From Fimenecus sp045613585 (GTDB taxonomy: Bacteria; Bacillota; Clostridia; Oscillospirales; Acutalibacteraceae), in assembly GCA_045613585.1 (NCBI GenBank), contig JAZLBG010000076.1, forward strand, positions 1-42,880: a stretch of DNA of 42,880 nt, read 5' to 3'. A program made the position numbers and the translations under genes. Below are positions 17,506 to 24,209 of the stretch, one piece after another (within the stretch, counting starts at the first letter, position 1; each line of letters begins with the position of its first letter). Under the pieces are notes generated by a model that did not search any database, had not been told where the DNA came from, and saw only the letters and a program-made list of their open reading frames with translations.

Positions 17506-17730
17506 TTAACCACCTCTATAATTATTATATAAAATCTTTTCAAGGTTCGTAGCGAACTCTTTGAAGGCTTCAACTCTGACACGCGCACGGTACAAGCTTA
17601 AAACATCTTCAGGCGCTATATTACGCTTATTAAGTACATAATGCTCAAGCATTGTTAATTCTGCATTCAAATAAGTATCAGCGTTAAGTAAATATCTCTT
17701 AACCAGAAGAAGCTTCTCTTTATCTTTCAT
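17506..17730 (-). CDS. Small helical phage protein downstream of rep
   Basis: A 74-residue basic and probably all-helical protein (starts MKDKEKLLLVKRYLL, ends KILYNNYRGG) with no membrane span. Its ATG overlaps the last codons of rep by 11 bases in another frame, and AAGGTGAAT in rep serves as ribosome site, so translation is coupled to rep. In Ff phages gene X lies at the corresponding place within gene II, but there is no sequence resemblance. Function unknown; a replication-related role is suggested by position only. Confidence 0.65.
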   Translation of the reverse strand: MKDKEKLLLVKRYLLNADTYLNAELTMLEHYVLNKRNIAPEDVLSLYRARVRVEAFKEFATNLEKILYNNYRGG

Positions 17731-18718
17731 TCTTATTCACCTTATACAAAGCAGAATCCAAAAGACCTACTCCCCTTTCAAATTCTTTTTGTCTGATAAG
17801 CTCAACCTGGTCTTGACGTAAATCAATCTTATCACTTGTAAAATAACTGTAGAGCTCATACGGTGAAAGTCCCTTTGCATGTATCAAAGTTTTTACAGAA
17901 GAACCTGCACCAAGTTTACAATATTTTTCAAGCTTACTTAAGTTATAATCAGAACCAGGCTCATAGAAGAACTTAAGCCTAGGATAGTTCTGGCAGAACT
18001 CCAACCACCAGGAACAAGTATTTAATCGATTGGCATGACGTGAATCAACGTTAGGCTTTGTGGTAAATCGAATAAAATCGAGAAGCTTACCAAAAAAAAC
18101 AAATGCAGCATCCTGATATGTAACAAGCGCATCAACACAAGCAGTAGCACATTCATCACGGAACTGGAACTCACAACGATACCAGGGTTTACCATCAAGG
18201 TCTTCAGGTTCTGTGTATCCCCTCTCCAGCTTCTTATTATATATTCTTAACCTGGTATGGCTTTGAGGACTACCGATATATGCTATTTCTTCAGAACCCA
18301 TGACGGTTGTAAAGTAAGTTGTTTTTGTCGAGTACCTATGCAATCTACGATACTTATCGATTCTATCGATATTCAATGTATCTGTATAATCATCATATGC
18401 CAGGTCAAGACGTGCGAAATGGTAATTGTCAGGCTCAAGCTTAAGATACTCCAGGAGAGTCATCCAACCACCTTCTAGAGTAGTATGGTCTTCCCAGGTT
18501 CTGCAGCCTTTACCAGACATATGAACATAACAGCTGAATCCATTACAACCATTAAAACCAATCTTTATACCAGAATAATAAATTGCCTGAGGATAACCAT
18601 TGAAACCCACACCATCTTCCCAGTCGTAAATACTATCAGAAATACCTAAAATTTGTAAAATTTTTTCTTTATTATCAAGACGAGCTCTAAAGCTAAGTGT
18701 ATCAACAAGTATAGGCAT
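17720..18718 (-). CDS. Filamentous phage replication initiation protein (Rep_trans type)
   Basis: A 332-residue protein of the replication-initiation-factor family (PF02486-like, shared by filamentous phages and rolling-circle plasmids). Typical patterns are NGCNGFSCYVHMSGKGCR, FARLDLAYDD, HTRLRIYNKKLERG with a tyrosine in the catalytic region, and PWYRCEFQFRDECA. It should nick the double-stranded phage origin and start rolling-circle replication. AGAGGTTGG lies before the start. A GC-rich hairpin cluster directly upstream (18745-18869) is the best candidate for its target. No HUH endonuclease motif was seen, as usual for this family. Confidence 0.85.
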   Translation of the reverse strand: MPILVDTLSFRARLDNKEKILQILGISDSIYDWEDGVGFNGYPQAIYYSGIKIGFNGCNGFSCYVHMSGKGCRTWEDHTTLEGGWMTLLEYLKLEPDNYHFARLDLAYDDYTDTLNIDRIDKYRRLHRYSTKTTYFTTVMGSEEIAYIGSPQSHTRLRIYNKKLERGYTEPEDLDGKPWYRCEFQFRDECATACVDALVTYQDAAFVFFGKLLDFIRFTTKPNVDSRHANRLNTCSWWLEFCQNYPRLKFFYEPGSDYNLSKLEKYCKLGAGSSVKTLIHAKGLSPYELYSYFTSDKIDLRQDQVELIRQKEFERGVGLLDSALYKVNKNER

Positions 18719-18744
18719 TTTTCCAACCTCTTTTTATGGTGTAT

Positions 18745-18869
18745 GAACCCCGGTGCTACTTGTCGGGGTTCAGGCCCGGCAGAGCCGGGCTTTTTTTATT
18801 TTTTGTCATCGGGCATCGGCACCCTACGGGCTACCCCCGATGCAGTCTGCGCTGAAGCTTGCCGATGAC
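18745..18869. other. GC-rich hairpin cluster: candidate phage origin and/or packaging signal
   Basis: The only strongly GC-rich stretch in the element. Hairpin 1: GAACCCCG/CGGGGTTC (18745-18752, 18764-18771). Hairpin 2: GCCCGGC/GCCGGGC (18774-18780, 18784-18790) followed by seven T on the plus strand. Structure 3: outer arms GTCATCGG (18805-18812) and CCGATGAC (18862-18869), inner arms GCATCGG/CCGATGC (18813-18819, 18837-18843) and a small CCC/GGG stem at the tip. It lies between the structural genes and rep. Confidence 0.65.
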
Positions 18870-18888
18870 GGTAGCAATTAAAGAAATG

Positions 18889-19158
18889 TTAATTAATACT
18901 CAATGGAATTTTACGAATAATCCACATAATAACTGGATATAAATGGTCTATTCCGAAGATTATAAAAAAGATGACAAAGAATGGACCGATTACCTTAGCA
19001 GGTAGAAAAAAGCCAATAAAAGCAGCGCCTGCATCTAATAATTCAAGATAACTAGAAATACTGGTAAGCATTTCTTCAGGTAAGCCAGGCAGCTCAATCC
19101 AACTAAAAAGCCCCATAAGCATTCCAAGAACTAAATCAATTATCTTTTCAAGAACCAT
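18889..19158 (-). CDS. Small membrane protein, pVI-like candidate
   Basis: An 89-residue hydrophobic protein with an N-terminal amphipathic/hydrophobic stretch (residues 5-20) and two spans (about 42-58 and 60-80), ending with basic RKIPLSIN. AGGAGG lies before the ATG. It follows the large adsorption protein by 10 bases, the position of minor coat protein pVI after pIII in Ff phages. Assignment to pVI rests on position, size and hydrophobicity, since these proteins diverge beyond recognition. Confidence 0.6.
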   Translation of the reverse strand: MVLEKIIDLVLGMLMGLFSWIELPGLPEEMLTSISSYLELLDAGAAFIGFFLPAKVIGPFFVIFFIIFGIDHLYPVIMWIIRKIPLSIN

Positions 19159-19168
19159 AACAAACCTC

Positions 19169-20821
19169 CTAATTAGACGTTACTTTATCAAACGTTTTGC
19201 GGCCATAATTAAACAAAGCAACACCACAAATACCAGCAATAACAATCAAATATGTATTATATGCATATTTTAAAGCTGCAACATTTTCAATATACTGACC
19301 AACTGGAACTTCATACTCATCCCACAAAACATAATGCTCACCATTCAAATCAAATTCAGCTGCAGGAAGAATAAACACATAACCATCCTTTAATAAACCC
19401 TGAAGATTATCAATAGTTACATACATCAAATCAGATAACTCCCAAAGGAAACCAAAATGCTCAGCTCCCCACTGCTGCATTTCTTCAGAAACAGATGAAA
19501 AATAATCATCATCTGGAATGAAAAGAGCTTGTAAGCCAGCAAGAATCATTCTACCAAATGCTGTCAACCAGCCTTCATCGGCGTAAAGCTTAACATATGA
19601 ATTAAAATAATCAGATAAAACAGACGAAGAAATAACAGATAAATCATCTGTAGTAACAATCATAAAACGATAAGAATAACCAGATGGAAGAACTAGTTCA
19701 CCAGAACGGCCACCAGTTGAAGAAACAGAATAATAAGTATCTATAAATTCACCATCATCGGTATAGTAAAAAATACTCATAGACCAGGACTCTAACAAAG
19801 CATACTCAAAATTGTAAACAGTACCAGAAGAAACGTAGAACAAAGTAGATGTTACTGCGCGCTTTTTTACAATAGCAGGAGGTTTATCAACTAATTCACC
19901 AGTAGAACTATTTACAGATTTATTAACCCATTTCAAATCTTCATAAATACGAGGCTTGAATTTTTCAAAACGAGCAGAAAAATCTTCACCAATTTCAGAA
20001 AACTTATCTGTAATGGCAGTACCAACAGCTTCAAACTTTGCAGATAGATTATCACGTAAATCTACAAAAAAATCAGAAATACGGTCACCTAATCCATCAA
20101 AAAAATCACTGATTGAATCACCTAAATCACCTAATTTTTCTGGTATTTCTTTTATTCCATCAATAATCTTCTGGAACCATCCTGAATCATCATCTTTATC
20201 AGTTAAATATATTTCAGGTGAAACATAAAAACGTTGAACATCTGAAGAGTTATAACCATCTTGTGAAAAAACAATAACTAATTCACATTTGTAACCAGAA
20301 TTCAAACCATCTGAATCAAGTTTAAAATCAATATCAACTGAATGTTTCATATTGTTCTGGTCGCTTAAGTGAATACCTTGAAACAAATTTTGAGTACGTA
20401 ATACACTACCAGAATTATCATAAAATCGTAACGAAACTGCACAATAAAAAGGTAATGGTTTATTAAATGCATAATCAAATTTCAAATTATATTCATGACT
20501 AGAATTCAATTTAGAACCATTAAAAACAACTAAACTTGCCAAAGTTCGTTTAGTATCATAATCTTTACTAGATGGAAAAGTATAACGAACAAAACCTTTT
20601 ACAACTTCAGCACTTGTTGTATCAACTGTAATATCATCTGTGACATCATGCTGAACAGTTGAAGTACCATCAGAAGTTTCAACTTGGACAGAAGCACTAA
20701 AATCTAAATCACGAGTATTAATAGCACCATCATCTGCAGCGCTAACGTTTAAAGAAAGAACAGAAAACAATAAACAACAACACAGCAGTAAGGACAATAC
20801 CGAGGCCATTCGTTTTTTCAT
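19169..20821 (-). CDS. Exported phage adsorption protein, pIII-like candidate
   Basis: A 550-residue protein with a signal peptide (MKKRMASVLSLLLCC onward, cleavage near VSAAD), a beta-rich N-terminal region, an amphipathic repeat region (residues about 215-300) with GDSISDFFDGLGDRISDFF in a coiled-coil-like pattern, a second globular region and a C-terminal membrane span (NTYLIVIAGICGVALF) with a short basic tail. This is the architecture of pIII adsorption proteins. I chose the ATG at 20821 for AGGTG about 7 bases upstream and the signal peptide; a longer frame to 20905 lacks both. The start overlaps the upstream gene by 80 bases. Confidence 0.75.
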   Translation of the reverse strand: MKKRMASVLSLLLCCCLLFSVLSLNVSAADDGAINTRDLDFSASVQVETSDGTSTVQHDVTDDITVDTTSAEVVKGFVRYTFPSSKDYDTKRTLASLVVFNGSKLNSSHEYNLKFDYAFNKPLPFYCAVSLRFYDNSGSVLRTQNLFQGIHLSDQNNMKHSVDIDFKLDSDGLNSGYKCELVIVFSQDGYNSSDVQRFYVSPEIYLTDKDDDSGWFQKIIDGIKEIPEKLGDLGDSISDFFDGLGDRISDFFVDLRDNLSAKFEAVGTAITDKFSEIGEDFSARFEKFKPRIYEDLKWVNKSVNSSTGELVDKPPAIVKKRAVTSTLFYVSSGTVYNFEYALLESWSMSIFYYTDDGEFIDTYYSVSSTGGRSGELVLPSGYSYRFMIVTTDDLSVISSSVLSDYFNSYVKLYADEGWLTAFGRMILAGLQALFIPDDDYFSSVSEEMQQWGAEHFGFLWELSDLMYVTIDNLQGLLKDGYVFILPAAEFDLNGEHYVLWDEYEVPVGQYIENVAALKYAYNTYLIVIAGICGVALFNYGRKTFDKVTSN

Positions 20822-21215
20822 ACTGTTCACCTGCCCCTCTAAAATTAAAATCAGGCATAACAACTGAAGATTCACCGTATTCAGCATTCGAATAAATGTG
20901 CTCATACAAATTGATTGACAGCTTGCCAGAGAACTCTGAAGAAACGATACGCTCAGTATTTACACCGCTATCAGATGTAGAATAGTTAGCTGTTCTGATT
21001 GTATAAATTACACTACCTTCAGGTATTGTATAATCATAACCAGAAGAAGCTTCAATTTTATCCTCACTAAAAACAACATACAAATCAGGTTCAGCCTGTG
21101 TTCCCCATCCAGAACTCGAACTAGTTCTTGTATATGCCACATAATAATCAAAGCCCTTATCTTTCATTGTGGGGATAAGAGCTGATAATACTTCTAATTG
21201 ATTCGTACTAAACAT
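20742..21215 (-). CDS. Phage virion-associated membrane protein
   Basis: A 157-residue protein with no N-terminal signal peptide and one C-terminal membrane span (GLGIVLTAVLLFIVFCSFF, ending KR). The extracellular part is rich in Ser, Thr and Tyr (YTRTSSSSGWG, SVIYTIRTANYS). AAGGTGGTGG precedes the start. Its last 80 bases overlap the start of the adsorption gene in another frame, indicating coupled translation. It probably is a minor coat or tip protein; I recognise no family. Confidence 0.6.
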   Translation of the reverse strand: MFSTNQLEVLSALIPTMKDKGFDYYVAYTRTSSSSGWGTQAEPDLYVVFSEDKIEASSGYDYTIPEGSVIYTIRTANYSTSDSGVNTERIVSSEFSGKLSINLYEHIYSNAEYGESSVVMPDFNFRGAGEQYEKTNGLGIVLTAVLLFIVFCSFFKR

Positions 21216-21228
21216 TTATTCCACCACC

Positions 21229-21348
21229 TTAAAAGAGCTTACCTGAACCACCAAAGGCTCTAATAAGCATATTGTATCCTAACTTAACCAAACCGATGAA
21301 CAAGACAATATCACCGCATTCGGCAATCCATTCACTAAGAGCTTCCAT
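21229..21348 (-). CDS. 39-residue phage membrane peptide
   Basis: A 39-residue protein, MEALSEWIAECGDIVLF at the start and one membrane span, ending with a glycine-rich basic tail (FGGSGKLF). An AGGAGG lies about 12 bases before the ATG at 21348, which overlaps the end of zot by 14 bases; the longer in-frame reading to 21438 lies inside zot and has no ribosome site. Size and topology fit the tiny minor coat proteins (pVII/pIX) of filamentous phages. Assignment is by position and shape. Confidence 0.6.
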   Translation of the reverse strand: MEALSEWIAECGDIVLFIGLVKLGYNMLIRAFGGSGKLF

Positions 21349-22393
21349 AAGTATAATCAACCTCCTGGTTAAAGAATGGGTCTTTATTCCTACCCTGCCA
21401 TTCATTGTTATATCTTCGCATTTTTGCATATGTATCATAACGTAAATACATCAAAGGACTATGAAAGAACAAATACCTTCTTCTAATTTCGTACTGGAGA
21501 ACACCATCTTTCTCAACTGATGAGTCACCATCAATAAGCTTGTTATATTGAATACAACCAAAAAAATTCTTACACACGACGCAATCGCGGACTTGTTCAC
21601 GAAGAGGCTTCGCCATTCGTGTATAACGTTGTGAGGTACCGACGATATGTTTACGCTGTTTGCGTTGCTGTGATATTTCTACCATGATTGATACATCAAT
21701 ATTTGTACTTTGCAAGCTATTAAGCTCAAGATGAATCTCATCAATGAAATACAAAACACCAAACTTACCATTATTTACATATTTAAGAGTATCAAGTCCC
21801 CAATACTGTACGGTAACATGAGAATGAATACCAGATTTAATTGTTTCGGGAGTTATCTTTGAATTATCAAGTAAGCTAAGCAATTCCCATTCTTCTATAG
21901 CACGCCAGTCCTCATAATCTTTTTTACGATTAAAAGGATACAAATGAATAAATGAGGAGATATACTCTTCTTCTGATAACTGTGAATATGCATATTTATA
22001 ATGTTCTTTAAGCTTAAGAACAACATCCTCATACCAGTCTTGACGTCTTTTAGGTTCAATACACTTATACTCAGCTATCCACTGCGGGTCAGATTTAATA
22101 ACTCTATTCAAGTAAGCATTAGGTGGATATCCCATGATTTCCGTATTGGTAACCAAAATACAGCAAGGAAACAACGTAAGAACTTGTAATATGTAATCAA
22201 CTGCTGATAATGTTTTACCTTCTCCCTGAGAGCCACAGAATATCAAAGTTCCTGCAGGCTTAAAATAATCAGGGTTATTTTTTGCAAAATTATATTTATA
22301 TGTAACTGTATCAATGAGCCTCGTTATGTCTAATCCATGCTCAGGCTGTAGAAAAGACTGCGGAGCTCTTACTAACATTTTTCTATCTATCAT
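21335..22393 (-). CDS. zot: Zot-domain phage assembly ATPase (pI-like)
   Basis: A 352-residue protein of the zonular-occludens-toxin-like family, the ATPase that drives extrusion of filamentous phage. Walker A is GSQGEGKT (residues 54-61) and Walker B is YFIDEIH (near residue 224). The part after the ATPase is short and has no obvious membrane span, whereas many Zot/pI proteins have one; a separate small membrane protein may supply it. No clear Shine-Dalgarno site precedes the ATG, and a hairpin lies between it and the coat gene, so expression should be low. The family name does not imply toxicity here. Confidence 0.88.
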   Translation of the reverse strand: MIDRKMLVRAPQSFLQPEHGLDITRLIDTVTYKYNFAKNNPDYFKPAGTLIFCGSQGEGKTLSAVDYILQVLTLFPCCILVTNTEIMGYPPNAYLNRVIKSDPQWIAEYKCIEPKRRQDWYEDVVLKLKEHYKYAYSQLSEEEYISSFIHLYPFNRKKDYEDWRAIEEWELLSLLDNSKITPETIKSGIHSHVTVQYWGLDTLKYVNNGKFGVLYFIDEIHLELNSLQSTNIDVSIMVEISQQRKQRKHIVGTSQRYTRMAKPLREQVRDCVVCKNFFGCIQYNKLIDGDSSVEKDGVLQYEIRRRYLFFHSPLMYLRYDTYAKMRRYNNEWQGRNKDPFFNQEVDYTYGSS

Positions 22394-22395
22394 AA

Positions 22396-22433
22396 CTTAA
22401 AATTAAAGGTGGCAAGCCTAAGCCTACCACCTT
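22396..22433 (-). terminator. Hairpin after the major coat gene
   Basis: On the minus strand AAGGTGG (22427-22433) pairs with CCACCTT (22406-22412), then TTAATTTT. It lies between the coat gene and zot, the position of the central terminator after gene VIII in Ff phages. The T-tract is interrupted, so termination is probably partial. Confidence 0.55.
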
Positions 22434-22441
22434 CCACCACA

Positions 22442-22789
22442 TTAGATACTGAATTTACCGCCACGGAATGCTTTCATGAGAGCACCAGCAATCTTTCTGA
22501 TAGCCCACCAACCAAGAACCATAGCAAGAGCTGCACCGATTACAACAGCAAGAACACCAAGAATAGTTGTGAAATTCAACTGTTTTGCCATTACTGTGAA
22601 AATCTGTGAAGCAGCATCACTAGGAGCTATATCAGTTACAGGTTCAGTTTCAGCTGCAAAACATGTAACACATGACATAGCACAAACACAAAGAGCCATA
22701 CCAACTGCAGCTACTTTTTTAACTACTGGTTTATCCACAGCCTTTTTAATGCTCTGAACAACACTACGTGCCATCTGTTTAAGCTTCAT
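22442..22789 (-). CDS. Phage major coat protein (pVIII-like)
   Basis: A 115-residue precursor. A basic N-terminus and hydrophobic stretch ending CFA before AETEPV give a signal peptide of about 46 residues. The mature part of about 69 residues has the pVIII order: acidic N-terminal segment (AETEPVTDIAPSD), a hydrophobic helix (ILGVLAVVIGAALAMVLGWW) and a basic C-terminus (RKIAGALMKAFRGGK) that would contact DNA. The ribosome site AGGAGG is the strongest in the element. The hairpin just downstream fits high-level expression. The long signal peptide is unusual. Confidence 0.85.
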   Translation of the reverse strand: MKLKQMARSVVQSIKKAVDKPVVKKVAAVGMALCVCAMSCVTCFAAETEPVTDIAPSDAASQIFTVMAKQLNFTTILGVLAVVIGAALAMVLGWWAIRKIAGALMKAFRGGKFSI

Positions 22790-22814
22790 TTTCTTTTCCT
22801 CCTTATTTTATTTC

Positions 22815-22828
22815 ATTAACCGGTTAAT
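22815..22828. repeat. Perfect 14-bp palindrome before the coat gene
   Basis: ATTAACCGGTTAAT overlaps the stop codon of the ssDNA-binding gene and lies about 25 bases before the coat start. It could be a protein-binding site or a small RNA hairpin controlling coat translation. Confidence 0.45.
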
Positions 22829-23087
22829 CTACCGGAGTAATGTCAACAAGTACTGGGAACTTACCTGTGCCGTCATAATCGAAATTATACTCTTCATCAA
22901 TCTGAAAAGAGCCCACTGTATTTCTCATAAGAAGAGGATTAACCCAAATCTGTTTACACTGGACACCAGTAAAATCTTCATTCTTTGGCGGAGCACAAAG
23001 GATATGAACTTCATAACCTTCTTTGAATTCTGATGTCTTCTTGTCTGTATAGCTTACATACTTAAGACCAACTACTTTACCTTGCAT
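22824..23087 (-). CDS. Phage ssDNA-binding protein (pV-like)
   Basis: An 87-residue OB-fold-like protein starting MQGKVVGLKYVSYTDKKT, followed by EGYEVHILCAPP and ending FPVLVDITPVD. This beta-strand pattern is typical of filamentous-phage ssDNA-binding proteins, which coat new plus strands and shift replication to virion production; Ff pV is also 87 residues. I chose the ATG at 23087 because GGAGG lies 8 bases upstream; the longer frame to 23135 has none. It lies just before the coat gene. Confidence 0.75.
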   Translation of the reverse strand: MQGKVVGLKYVSYTDKKTSEFKEGYEVHILCAPPKNEDFTGVQCKQIWVNPLLMRNTVGSFQIDEEYNFDYDGTGKFPVLVDITPVD

Positions 23088-23104
23088 ATTTATACCTCCA
23101 TATT

Positions 23105-23377
23105 TTAAGTGCCGGGATTGTTTTCTGTGGCACAAATTACCGATAAATCTTCTAAATTAACGAGAACGTGTTCAAGTTCGTCCCCTTCAAACTTAACTTT
23201 ACAGTAAATTATCTGTTTACCCTTTTTATCAAACTCTTTAACTGAGTTTACCACCCTTTGATTTACTGCATTTTTTAATTCAGGTTGCGCTGATGCGCGA
23301 GCTTCTTTATTTATCTTCAGAGCTTTAAATGATAAATAACAACTGAAGACAGCCAACATAAATGCGAAATAGTTCAA
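23105..23377 (-). CDS. Small phage protein with N-terminal membrane span
   Basis: A 90-residue protein. Residues 3-18 (YFAFMLAVFSCYLSF) form a membrane span, followed by a charged region and a beta-rich domain (QIIYCKVKFEGDELEHVLV). Its ATG overlaps the stop of the preceding gene by 4 bases (ATGA), giving strong coupling. It may be a minor virion or assembly protein; no family is recognised. Confidence 0.6.
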   Translation of the reverse strand: MNYFAFMLAVFSCYLSFKALKINKEARASAQPELKNAVNQRVVNSVKEFDKKGKQIIYCKVKFEGDELEHVLVNLEDLSVICATENNPGT

Positions 23378-23619
23378 TTTTTATCATCCTCTTCTTTAAT
23401 AGTTATAACTTGAATGTTTTCTCTTAATAGCTTAACTTCATCACGAAGGCAACTAATCTGATTAATGATACCATAAATAGTAAGACGAGCATCATGACGC
23501 CATCTAAATCCATTAGCTTTAAAAGTTCGATAAACATCAAACAAAATATAAACTAATGCAGCTAAACTAAACGCTAAAAGAATGATACAAATACAGCACA
23601 TTTGCATTAAAGCTTCCAT
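23374..23619 (-). CDS. First gene of the phage operon: small membrane protein
   Basis: An 81-residue protein with an N-terminal membrane span (CCICIILLAFSLAALVYILF) and a C-terminal charged helix (LRDEVKLLRENIQVITIKEEDD) that looks like a short coiled coil. AGGTGGTGG lies just before the ATG at 23619. It is the first gene transcribed from the operator-controlled promoter; its leader contains nested complementary segments that could hide the ribosome site. Function unknown. Confidence 0.6.
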   Translation of the reverse strand: MEALMQMCCICIILLAFSLAALVYILFDVYRTFKANGFRWRHDARLTIYGIINQISCLRDEVKLLRENIQVITIKEEDDKN

Positions 23620-23623
23620 TTTT

Positions 23624-23679
23624 CCACCACCTTTTTATTCACCACCCTGGATGAAAGGTTGGTGGTTTTAACATCCAGG
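23624..23679 (-). promoter_or_regulatory. Leader with interleaved complementary segments (possible pseudoknot or switch)
   Basis: On the minus strand the order is CCTGGATG (23672-23679), ACCACC (23661-23666), CATCCAGG (23646-23653), GGTGGT (23641-23646), then the ribosome site GGTGGTGG (23624-23631). The first pairs with the third, the second with the fourth: an interleaved, pseudoknot-type pattern. The second segment can also pair with the ribosome site itself. Confidence 0.5.
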
Positions 23680-23693
23680 TTGATGAAAATCGC

Positions 23694-23763
23694 AAGCGAA
23701 TATCGCTTAACAATATTTAGTATAAGCGAAAATCGCTTAATTGTCAATAAGCGATTACAGCTT
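23694..23763. promoter_or_regulatory. Three-site operator region between repressor and structural operon
   Basis: Three 15-bp inverted repeats of AAGCGA-3-TCGCTT: O1 23694-23708 (perfect), O2 23724-23738 (perfect, extends to TAAGCGA...TCGCTTA) and O3 23749-23763 (one mismatch). Centres are 30 and 25 bases apart. O2 lies in the promoter spacer. The divergent helix-turn-helix protein is the obvious binder. Confidence 0.8.
23719..23747 (-). promoter_or_regulatory. Promoter of the phage structural/replication operon
   Basis: On the minus strand, -35 TTGACA (23742-23747) and -10 TATACT (23719-23724) have a 17-base spacer almost filled by operator O2. O1 lies just downstream and O3 just upstream, so repressor binding would block polymerase. 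Confidence 0.8.
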
Positions 23764-23804
23764 AATGTAAAATTTTATTAACAAATTATGAGGAGAATGT
23801 AATT

Positions 23805-24032
23805 ATGCAATACGAAAACAGACTCAAAGATTTAAGAGAAGACGAAGATAAGAGCCAAAGAGAAGTATCAGAACAAATAAATATTCATCAAACAACTTTA
23901 TCAAAATACGAACTTGGAACAATAGATATTCCTACAAACGTATTAAAAAAACTTGCAGAATTTTACAACACATCAACAGACTACATATTAAAAATTACAG
24001 ATGACCCAAGACCATATAAAAGAAGGAGGTAA
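23805..24032 (+). CDS. Phage repressor, Cro/CI-type helix-turn-helix (XRE) protein
   Basis: A 75-residue DNA-binding protein that is a bare HTH_3 domain: LKDLREDEDKSQREVSEQI is the first helix pair, INIHQTTLSKYELG the recognition region, and IPTNVLKKLAEFYNTSTDYIL the conserved end. No dimerisation or autocleavage domain is present, so induction is unlikely to follow the RecA route of lambda. It is divergent from the structural operon and sits beside three inverted-repeat operators. AGGAG lies upstream of the ATG. Confidence 0.88.
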   Translation: MQYENRLKDLREDEDKSQREVSEQINIHQTTLSKYELGTIDIPTNVLKKLAEFYNTSTDYILKITDDPRPYKRRR

Positions 24033-24035
24033 ATA

Positions 24036-24122
24036 ATGCCGGAAGTAATAAAACAAATCATAACAGAATTTTGGTACTTAATTTTATTAATACCAATTGG
24101 AATAATACTAAATAGAAAATAA
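24036..24122 (+). CDS. 28-residue membrane peptide co-transcribed with the repressor
   Basis: A 28-residue product, MPEVIKQIITEFW followed by the hydrophobic stretch YLILLIPIGIIL and NRK. AGGAGGT lies 5 bases before the ATG, which follows the repressor stop by 3 bases. The strong ribosome site and clean single-span pattern support a real gene. Possible roles are superinfection exclusion or a minor virion protein; neither is shown. Confidence 0.55.
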   Translation: MPEVIKQIITEFWYLILLIPIGIILNRK

Positions 24123-24128
24123 CAGAAG

Positions 24129-24170
24129 ACGCCCGTGGGTCCTCTAAAGAGAACCCCACGGGCGTTCTTT
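24129..24170 (+). terminator. Strong GC-rich terminator at the phage right end
   Basis: ACGCCCGTGGG (24129-24139) pairs perfectly with CCCACGGGCGT (24155-24165), the inner part adds further pairs (CCTCT with AGAG), and TTCTTTCTT follows. It ends the repressor transcript and lies 45 bases before the right attachment repeat. A packaging role is an alternative. Confidence 0.75.
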
Positions 24171-24209
24171 CTTCTTATGCATTATGTAAAAAGATAATAG
24201 ACACTTTTT

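Noticed and set aside
18774..18797. Plain plus-strand terminator
   Set aside because: No plus-strand gene ends there; all neighbours run on the minus strand, so it is better treated as part of the hairpin cluster, though termination of antisense RNA is possible.
21335..22393. Toxin gene
   Set aside because: The Zot name is historical. The Walker motifs and context show a phage assembly ATPase; nothing indicates toxicity.
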